Assembly: GCA_029255685.2 (NCBI GenBank)
Contig: CM055318.2
Coordinates: forward strand, 16,125,001-16,189,000
Source of the DNA: Silene conica
Lineage: Eukaryota > Streptophyta > Magnoliopsida > Caryophyllales > Caryophyllaceae
Reading direction: 5' to 3'
DNA: 64,000 nt
Part shown: one piece after another, positions 54,907 to 64,000 of the stretch
Position numbering within the stretch: the stretch's first letter is position 1
Layout: the number at the start of each line of letters is the position of its first letter
Made by a program: the position numbers and the translations under genes
The notes under the pieces: model-generated
What the model was told of the DNA's origin: nothing
Seen by the model: the letters and a program-made list of their open reading frames with translations, nothing else
Database searches by the model: none

Positions 54907-56165
54907 ACGGAAATTAAACCTAATAAATCCCCTCATTTTTCTCTTCTTTTCCCAAAAAAACTCTCATCTGTCGCCTTGAATGTCGTTATTGGCCATCGAC
55001 CGATGGCAAGCCACAATAATTAACTCAATTCCTTCTTACCTCTTTGCTAACCCACCTATCGTCACTTTTCAACCCCAATACCTCATTCGTTGAAATCACT
55101 AATAGCCTTTCATAAAACTCTAACGACGATATTGTGTGCTGAACGGCGAAAGTCAACTCCACCTCCTTTGGCAATGGAACGGACGATGTACTTTCCGTTA
55201 ACAATATTATCGATTTTGAGGAGCGTCCCTCTGACTTTGATAAATTCAAGTGTAATGTGATTTTAGCAATATTTTGGTTTAGTTAAATATTTAAATGAAT
55301 TTGAGTTAGTTGAATAATTAAGTTTCATATTATAATTTGCGGTGTTGTATTGCTAATTGTTATGTACACAATCGCCACCGTTTGAGTCAGTGGAGGGAAG
55401 GGAGACATTTGGGAGAGGAGAGAGAAAACAAAGCGACGAATTGAGGTTAATTTTTCCAGTGGCTGTGAAAATAGGAGGGGTAAAATTGAAATGAAAGGAG
55501 ATTTGTGTAGGATTAAGTAAAATGGTGTGCGAGATTTAGCACATCCCTTATTTTAATCACCTTGCCCATCAACAATACTTATTTTAATCACCTCGCCCAC
55601 AATAATACCCCAAGATACATTTAATCTCTCCAATTACTTTATCCCACCATAATACTTTACCTTATTTAATCCGGTTTCCTTAATTCTCGCATCCTTAAAT
55701 AGGAAGGGTTATTCGGAATATATATGTGGGAATATTTTTTTAGTTAAATCATATTTGATACTACTATTTTAACCATACTATATATTCATTACTAATTGAA
55801 ATCATAATTCTTACATTGAACAATTGTAAAATCAAAGTTTGTTTTATTAATTTTTTTATCATGTTTGTGAATTAAAAATTATAACTTAATAGTAGTTACA
55901 GTTTCATTTATTATACAATTTTTTATACATAAAAATTAAATATTTTCATAAAATTATTATATAAAATAATTATTAATGTTTTCGTAATATTTGACATACT
56001 TTTAATATAAACTTATTTTCAATTTATCAAGTTTACCCTAAAATAACAAGCCATTAAGAGTCATATATCTCTCGGATTGCATGTCATAATTTACAAGACT
56101 TGGCTGTAAAATGGATCAAATATTCATGATTAAGGTTAGGTAGGATTAACTTTTAACCTCTTTAA
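54907..56165. other. Intergenic, AT-rich
   Basis: Short ORFs only, none with a recognisable domain. A GGGAAGGGAGAxA purine-rich patch lies near 55390-55430. Confidence 0.35.
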
Positions 56166-56734
56166 CTAGTTTTTGTGCCCGTGCAAATGCACGGATAATT
56201 TTGGTATTTTAATACTTATTTTACTGTTTTTGTTGTCATTTTGGTGCGTTGTAAAAGTCTTAGTCCTATTTTTATCGGGCAAATAAACAAAAGGGTGGAC
56301 ATCTAAGTTTATTCCTTATTACATAACTTATTCGGGTGAAAAAACATGTAAATTAATGTAAACCTGTAAAATCTCTACATGAATGCATATTAATAATATT
56401 TTATCAATGGATTTTACATACTGTCTTTAGTTTATTAGAGACAATATGAATAATGCATAGAAAGCGATGCGTTATTCGTCTTAACAATCAGGCTAAAAAT
56501 TAGATGTTTATTTTCTTAAATACGGAGTACAATGTAGACTTTTTTTAGCAAATACATGTACAAAAGCGTCTCAACATCCTTTTGTCATTTTAATGGATTT
56601 TCAACGTATTGGTAAGAAAATTAAAGTAATGATTTTTATATATCATTTACTTGGATGGAAGTATTATTATAGCTTATCTATTGAATGTTGACTCACATTA
56701 ATATATTTATAATCTAATTTGTACCCACTAATTC

Positions 56735-58690
56735 TCGTATTAATTTCAACAATTTATTTAGGGGATGAAGAAAAGTTTTGTAAGTGAGAGGAAAGATAAT
56801 AAATTATGATAATAAAATTACAAAGTATATATAATAACGGTGTTTAAGAAGCATACCATTAAATAAAAAAAATATTTTAAATATATATGATAGATTAATA
56901 ACCAAAGTTGTGAATGAAAAATTAGATGTTGTTATTAATTTATTTTGTATTTGCAATTAATAATTTTTTTTATAATTTTTGTACTTATAAACATATGACC
57001 ATAACACTTGAATTAAATTTTAAATGACACTTGAAGTAAGATACTTAGTCTTGCTTTTTTTATAATATTTTGGCGGAGTTACATTTTTGAAAGGTTAATA
57101 TTGTAGCGAAGTTACATAAAAACATGTGTATAATTAATTTGTGCTCGCATAAATTTCAACAATTTATTTGAGGGAGAAAGCAAGATTTTGTGAAAGTAGA
57201 CAAAAATTATGATAATATATAAAGTATAATAATAGTGAGACAAAAAAGTAAGGTGTAGAGCTCTAGAAGTGGATTTGTCAATTATTAGTAGAAAATTAGC
57301 AAAATTAACTACATATGTTTTAAAATGGCATTATCATTATAGTTTAAAGCATATATGATACGTAAATATGATATGTAATATGATATGACATTATCATTAT
57401 AACTCAATGTTGACTCACATTAATATATGATATGTAATATGGTATGATACAATTCAAACATATTTTGTAAGATTTAAGCATAGTTGTATTCTGTTCATTC
57501 ATCTATATTACAATCATAACAATACTATTATAATTCATAATATAAGAACTATTAATTTTCTGAATTCATGATAAGATAAAATAAAATATGCACATATTAA
57601 AAATAAAAATAAAAATAAAAATCTCAAAGAAATATACATTGTAAGTGCTGAAAGAATATATTTGGTGGGAAAAAAATATTTAATGTTTTGAAAGTATTTA
57701 AAAATCAAAGGAGAATGAGCATCGTGTTAGAATCAATCACTATAATATTTACTCTGCATATGACACCGTTAAAGGGTGAAATTGACATATTCGTAGCATA
57801 TACTTCAACACTTCAACGAAAATATTTGATTTATAACCTGTTTGACAAAATACAAAATAGAATTAGAAGTTTTACTTGAAAAGTTAAAACTGCGTGAAAG
57901 AATGAAAAACTGTGTAATACAATTTTAAAAAATTATCAAATAATAAATTAAGGATTATAATGTATAATATAACATGTCATCACATAATAAAAATTATACT
58001 ACGATTTTATATTGCACACACAATAATAAAAAAAGGAAAACCCAACAAAAAAAAGAGTATTCAAACCAAAAGAAAATTGAAAAGAAGATCTATTACCATT
58101 ATTTTCCAATTTCTTGTAATGTTATTGATACGTAGTATTAGCCTCCTGCAATTTGAATGCCAACACAAAATATTAATTAAATTAGTTTCTAATTCTAATT
58201 ATTAACCCATAACATAATAACGATAAAAAATAAAACAATTCATTTATTTCTCTATGTATACTCTACCAATCAACTTTCTAAATAAAAATAAAAATTAGGA
58301 TTAGTAGTGTGATAGTTATATAAGATTATTTTTGTAATTAATTTTCGCATTAATATCAACAATTTATTTAGGGGAATAAGAAAAGTTGGGTAAAAAAGCC
58401 TTAAAGATTATGATAACTTAACTACAAACTATAATAATGGTGATTACAAACCTATAATAAATAAAAGAAGTATTAAATAGATTATGATAGATTAATAACC
58501 AAAGTTGTGAGTGAAAACTAAAAAAATTGTATTAATCTTTTTTTTTTTTGCAACTAATATTTTTATATTTTCTTGTACTTGTAAGCATGCGACCCATAAT
58601 ATTTGGACATGAATTAAGTGACACGTGATGTGCTTAATCTTTTTTTTAATATAATGTTGTAGCGAGTTTAATATTGTAGTGCATTTTTCT
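56735..58690 (+). repeat. Internal direct repeats of the Helitron
   Basis: A ~350-base unit starting ATTTCAACAATTTATTTAGG at ~56741 recurs at ~58345 and, shortened, at ~57152. Shared parts include GATAGATTAATAACCAAAGT and the TTxTTGTACTTxTAAxCAT segment. Confidence 0.75.
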
Positions 58691-58947
58691 TGTCATGGTA
58701 ATTTTCATTACTCATCCTTAAACTTTAAAAACTCTAACCTAATTTTTTGAAATCTAATTATACAATGTGAATTTGTAGAGGTAATATCAATTTTACAATT
58801 TGTTGGCTCATCAAATATTTAATATGCACAATTAATCTAAGAGTAATGATGGTAATAATGACATTTTTGTAAAACATTTTATATTAGTATATTTTTTGTG
58901 TATATGAAAGGGTTAGTTTACTACATCTACATTATATAGTTTAGTGC

Positions 58948-59015
58948 CATGTCACAATATTTTTTGCCATGTCACAATAAATTTTTGCCATGTCACATTT
59001 AATTTTTACCACGTC
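58948..59015 (+). repeat. Four short tandem repeats, TGCCATGTCACAATA type
   Basis: TGCCATGTCACAATATTTTT and close variants repeat every ~22 bases four times, 50-110 bases from the Helitron 5' end. Confidence 0.8.
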
Positions 59016-59062
59016 ACATTAATTTGATGTTTTAGTTTACCCTTTTAATAAGATTTTATAGA

Positions 59063-62000
59063 TTGTAATGCATGAGTAATGCATTTGAACGGGTTACAAC
59101 TGACAAAGATCATCATAACCCTGGTTTTGTTATCTTAAGAACCTTTATTAGTGTAATTATCCGTCAAAATCATTGAGTAACATATGATAAAGTTGCATTC
59201 AAAATGATCGACAAAAATGCTTAAGATATTTTCTAAAGTAAGGAGTTTAAAGTGGATGGAAAAAAATATTAGATTTGCTATAAAATTATAAGTCAAAATT
59301 TAAATGATTTTATATATACCCGATTACTCGTGCAACTTTGTACGAGTTTTAAATTAGTTTACGTACAAAACATAAACATACAGATTTTTAATACCATACT
59401 AGTATTTTTGCCCGTGTGATGCATGGATACTAAATTATTTGTGATATTTATAAAACTTGTCACCATGTAAATTAAAAATAAATCATAACTTTTTTATATA
59501 TAATAATAGTATTAGTTCGTTCTATAAATGTGATATTTTGTTAATAAAATCATCTCGTTTATATTCATTTATGTCATTAATGCTATCATCATCCATACAT
59601 CTATCATGCGTCCATCGTATTAAATCACAGATACATCTAACCACCCAACTCGCCGCAATCGTCTTCAGTAGCACACGAAAAAACCCTTTAAATCACTACT
59701 CTTACCCATCGAACAACACATGAAGCGGTTTACAATCCAAAGTCACGCCTACTAACCTATCATGAAATTAACCACCAAATACAATGGAGTCTTCTTTATT
59801 CTTACCTCAAACAACCATCCAATTCATCGTCGGCACCCTTCTCCTAGCTTCCAATACACACCTAAAATATTCAAGTCACCTCTCCTTCACGAAACACCTA
59901 GACTTATCCCTCAAAGTTAGCTCTCCGTTTGAAAAGTTCATCCATCTATTAGAAACTTAATTTTTACCTTCAAAACTGACCTTGTTTAAATGAGAAGTGC
60001 TTAACGGGGAAAACAAAGACATGCAATTTTTTGTTTAGTCAACAAATAAGGTAGGAGAGAAGTGGCAAGGAATGAAAGGAGGATGTAACACCCGAGATGT
60101 TACATTGGAGTTGGGTGTAAAATTTAAATCATGATGTTTTTTTTAATCGATCACCAAGACAAAGAAAATAGCCTAGTTAAAAGTTAATAATACTTTATTG
60201 ACATGACAATTATTAACACTTCATTAGGTATTTTTGTGTTTCACAAAGATAAACAAAATTGAGTTTACGAACATGATGTTTTAGAGATTTTTAACCTATT
60301 TTTATTACATATATGTTTATGTCATTTACACATAATACAACCTTGAAATAAAATTTATCTACTTCTTCGGTTTTCTTACTACATACCCCGCATTTTTCAC
60401 ACCATTCAGGCATTCATCGTACCCTTTTCACCCAACTAACTAACTTGACCATCAGATGCGACCGTATGCATCACTGAATAACCTCATCGAATCATACCTA
60501 TATTTACTTGTATTACTCAAGTTACACTCTTAAATGTCGGAAAGTAACCATATCCTAAAACCATAACCTATAAACATTTTTTGTACAACTCAAATCACAC
60601 TTAAACGTCGGAGAATAACCATGCTCCCAAGACACTTGCTTACTTCATCACTTGAGACCTATCTACCCCCATTCCTAAAAAAAATCGACAGATCTAATGT
60701 AAAATCGACCACTACCCTATAAGACAATATCTTATTGTAAAAATAAGTTGAAAAATATGATTATAATAAACTATAATCTAATACCATGATTAAAAATAAT
60801 TTCAATCTTTTTATTGCCTACTATATTCATCTCGGAAACACCTTTTGTTTGTCATTACTTTGTTGTTTATGAAATACCTTGTAATACACAATTAAAATTT
60901 CATCTCACAAACACAGTTATTCCGCTTGACTCACGTACGTCGTTGTGTTCTTTATTATTTATATTTATAATTATATATTTATACTCATTAAATTGAAACT
61001 TGACAACCCAATTAACCAATTTGATCATCAAAATCATCAACTGTATCCCTGAACTGCCCCAGCCTATCGAGATTTTATTGTACTACACAAATTACACTCT
61101 CAAACATCGAAGCCTAACTCTACCCCTTAAGACACTTGTCTTCTCCCTCAAAACCTATATATCTACCCCAACCCTCGTAAAACACACGTCACTCTATAAA
61201 ACAATGTCTCATCTACAAAAAAATAAAGTTAAATATGCAGGATAAAATATTTTTTTTTGTTTATGAAATACCGATCAATACTCATTTAAAATGTTATTCA
61301 CACAATTATTCCACTTAATCTATCTTAATCATCATTGTAGTCTTTAATAGTTATATTTATACTCCTAAAAATATTTGACATTTCTCTTATTTCCGTTTTT
61401 ACTTAATTAAAGAAATTATCTCATTTTTTTGGCATTGTTAAGTACGAAAGTGTATAATGTTAAATACTTTATAAGTACTTTTATTTATTAATTCCACAAA
61501 TTTTTAATTAAGACGAGATATTCATTTTAAATTTAAGAAGGGTCAAGTAATATGGAAAAGATAAAAACATAATGCATAAGGAAAAATAATAAATTTGTCT
61601 TATATCTCCAAGTGGACTATTTTTGACTCATTTTAATGTTAAGACGAAGACAAACTGAGTTAAATGTTAAATAAAGTTAATAACCTAAATAGTAAGTATA
61701 TAAATATTAAGAATAATGTTCTAAGTCTAATAGGAAATCTGTAAATAAGCAATTATTTTCTAACTCATTTCCACTTTTCATATTTAATAGAAATATTGAA
61801 TAAATTTAATAAACTTATATAGTAAGTATATAATCTTAAATAATAATATTGTTCTAAATCTAGTAGGAAATTTATAAATAATCAACCATTTTCTAATTCT
61901 AATAGAAAAATTGTAATTAAATTATTATTTTTTAATTCAAATAGGAAAATTATAAATAAATTATTATTTAATCAACTATTTTCGAATTTTCTAATTTTAA

Positions 62001-62135
62001 TAGAAAAATTGTAAATAATTTATTATTTTCTTATTTTTAATTCTGATAAAAAAAAATTATTTATTTATAAATATAGTGTTTTGTGATAGTTGGAGACTAT
62101 CACGTCGCTCGAAAAAAAATTCCTTTAATTATATA
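59063..62135. other. AT-rich region with two Helitron-like 3' ends
   Basis: A plus-strand hairpin ACTCGTGCAACTTTGTACGAG near 59316-59346 is followed by TTAG instead of CTAG. A minus-strand end with CTAG at 59399-59402 and a degenerate CCCGTGTGATGCATGG hairpin follows. Their 5' partners were not found. The remainder (to 62135) has no gene; 61505-61620 recalls the GTCAAGTAATA MITE family. Confidence 0.4.
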
Positions 62136-62539
62136 CTAGATTTCATGCCCGGGCGTTGCCCGAGTAATATCTTGACATGGTTTCAAAATAATTATCGTAA
62201 CCGTTAATCTTCTAAAAATACTTAGTATAATAGGCATATATAGAGAATAATTCAAGTATGATTGTTTTTTATGGCTAATGAAACATCAATGTATCATCAA
62301 TGTATCATAATCAATGGAACAACATGGAACGTTGTCGGTGCATGAAATATTAATAGAAACGGAAACATATACCTCGGATTCAATGGTCTTGGAATGACAC
62401 ATATACGCATCACTGTCAAAATAATACAGTAATTTTTTAAGCACAAATATTTTTTTTAATAACTTGTATAATTTTCATTTGAGCATCATCTTGGAGAAAT
62501 TTTTATCCAATTTTTCTAACATATGAACATAGTAGAAAC

Positions 62540-63500
62540 TCACATTAACTCGTATTTTTTTTTACGTTAGATCGTCTTCTTTTTATTTTAACTCATATTC
62601 TTATCTTAATAGCTCATATTCTTATCTTCTTAGCTCGTATTTTTATCTTATTAGCCCATATTTTTCTTACATTAACTTGTATTCTTTTTATATTAGCTCG
62701 TATTCTTACATGTTCATGTTTGTAAGTTCGTGATCCTCTTATATGCTCGTATGTTTTTTTTACATTAGCTCGTATTCTTATCTTAGTAGCTCGTATTTTT
62801 TTTACATTAGCTCGTATTTTTAGCTTAATAGCTCTATTAGCTCGCATTTTTACGTTAATAGCTCGCGTTCTTATGTACACGTTTTTTTTTAAATTCCTGA
62901 TTCTCTTAAGTTCTTATTCCTTTTAAATTAGCTTGTATTTCTTATATATTCGTATTTTGTAACTCGTATTTTTTTAATTATACCTCGTAATCTTAAGTGC
63001 TTATTATATCATGTAATTTGACGTCTTGCAAGTCTAGTTCTATTTTTTTAGCTCGAGAAGTATTTCAATTAACTCGTGTTTTCGTATTCTGTTTACATTA
63101 GCTCATATTCTCATCTTAATCGGCCGTATTCTTATGTGCTCGTATATTTAAGTTCATGATCCTTTTAATCTCGTATTCGTATCCATTTGTGCTCATATTT
63201 TAATTTGAAGCTCGTCTTAAATTTCTTAATAGCTCGTATTGTTTTTTCATTAGCTCGTATTTATTTGTGCTCGTATTTTAAAGCTCGTCTTAGCTTAATA
63301 GCTCGTATTGTTTTTACATTAGCTCGTATTCTTAGTTTAATAGTTCATATTCTTTTTATATTAGCTCGTATTCTTAGGTTAATAGCTCGCATTTTTATGT
63401 GCTCGTACTTTTTAGTTCGTCATTCTCCTAAACTCTTCGTCTTTTTACATTAGCTTATATTCTTATGTGTTCGTATTCTATAGCTCGTATTTTTTTTAAT
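62540..63500. repeat. AGCTCGTATTxTTA minisatellite, ~0.95 kb
   Basis: Dozens of copies of AGCTCGTATTCTTATCTTAAT or variants, ~20-45 bases apart. Translations of either strand give low-complexity peptides (KIRANVKKIRA type) that are by-products. The block TTAATTATACCTCGTAA recurs at ~62976 and, split by a Stowaway, at 63496/63742. Confidence 0.85.
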
Positions 63501-63504
63501 TATA

Positions 63505-63741
63505 CTACCTCTGCTCTTTTTTAATTGTCATTCTCACTTTTCGAGACACTCAATTCTCTCTTCAATTTCTTTCAAAATATATAACTAAATATATTTAAAT
63601 GTATACTTATATTAAAGCTCTATTTGTAAAAATTTTATGGTGTAATTTTTATAATTTTTCAATCAATATATTTTTTTAGAAATTGAATTCAAGGGGTTAT
63701 CTCGTAAAACAAAAACGTCAATTATTTTAGAACGGAGGAAA
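63505..63741. mobile_element. Degenerate Stowaway MITE inside the minisatellite
   Basis: Left CTACCTCTGCTCTTTTTTAA and right, read inward, TTTCCTCCGTTCTAAAATAA are Stowaway-like ends with TA on each side (63503-63504, 63742-63743). The intact paralog at 62970-63010 shows the same sequence without it. Confidence 0.68.
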
Positions 63742-64000
63742 TACCTCGTAAACGTAAGTGTTTAATATAATCATCAATACATCTATTTATACTTTTAATT
63801 AAATAAGAGAAGGGAAACAACAAATTATACCATAAGTCTACCGTAGCCAAAACTTTTAGTTTACAATCAATATTTTATTAACTAATTCAATAATTATCCA
63901 ACTGATATTTTATTACTATTCAATTATCTTTTTATTTATATACTTAATTTATTTAACCAAAATAATATCCAACGTAATCGCTCTAAATACAATAATTATC

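Larger units (their letters stand above)
56166..59062 (-). mobile_element. Non-autonomous Helitron, 2.9 kb
   Basis: On the minus strand the 5' end is A|TCTATAAAATCTTATTAAAA and the 3' end is the hairpin CCGTGCATTTGCACGG, a spacer and CTAG|T (CTAG at 56166-56169). Border bases A (56165) and T (59063) fit. Subterminal repeats near the 5' end (58948-59015) and internal direct repeats are present. No Rep/helicase gene. Very AT-rich. Confidence 0.72.
62136..64000 (-). mobile_element. Helitron 3' end, element open to the right
   Basis: On the minus strand the hairpin CTCGGGCAACGCCCGGG is followed by CATGAAAT and CTAG|T (62136-62139), the Helitron 3' pattern, with A at 62135. The 5' end may lie beyond the window. 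The content includes the AGCTCGTATT array. The border is supported; the extent is not. Confidence 0.5.

Noticed and set aside
55025-55249. 74-codon minus-strand ORF near a GTTTGGTT MITE
   Set aside because: No domain, no start context or neighbours to support it.
62614-63453. 88-codon ORFs in the AGCTCGTATT array
   Set aside because: Periodic peptides from the minisatellite on both strands.

Overview
This window is nuclear DNA from a flowering plant, almost certainly a eudicot with a repeat-rich genome. It holds intron-split genes with GT-AG junctions, plant-only families (a BIM-type bHLH factor, a plant O-fucosyltransferase, plant mobile domain and FAR1 proteins), TTTAGGG-type interstitial telomere repeats and plant TE classes. 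A Caryophyllales origin is only a guess, from the general look of the repeats.

Only two loci look like ordinary host genes. One (2443-6616, +) is a seven-exon BIM2-like bHLH factor of brassinosteroid signalling, reconstructed here at 315 aa. The other (11018-14123, -) is an eight-exon O-fucosyltransferase family gene, 530 aa. All splice phases close in both models. The left edge (2-805) is the 3' end of a LINE-type reverse transcriptase gene.

The rest is layered transposon insertions. From 1.4 to 9.7 kb there are small MITEs, including a clean Stowaway (8355-8608). From 18 to 26 kb there are a hAT with a probable Helitron inside it (17995-20251), a hAT MITE inside another MITE (22915-23470), and a Helitron whose 3' hairpin is split by an 800-bp hAT (23609-26160). 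From 26590 to 31165 lies a Mutator-like element with inverted ends, a plant-mobile-domain gene, an unknown 157-aa gene and a 277-bp near-perfect palindrome. From 34600 to 39425 lies a second inverted-ended element with a truncated FAR1-type gene and an opposing three-exon gene for a charged 161-aa protein. From 39535 to 49042 there is a degenerate Copia retrotransposon (TSD GAGAT) that contains a Gypsy-like solo LTR (TSD CTGAC), which in turn contains a CACTA element (TSD ACT). From 49.8 to 64 kb there are Harbinger-like, Mutator-like, fold-back, Helitron and Stowaway elements plus an AGCTCGTATT minisatellite.

The two gene-bearing elements share one plan: an inverted end on each side and two genes pointing inward at each other, as in maize MuDR, but neither keeps a recognisable transposase core. 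They are the best candidates for something not yet described. Element borders rest on terminal motifs and target-site duplications read by eye; no database search was possible.
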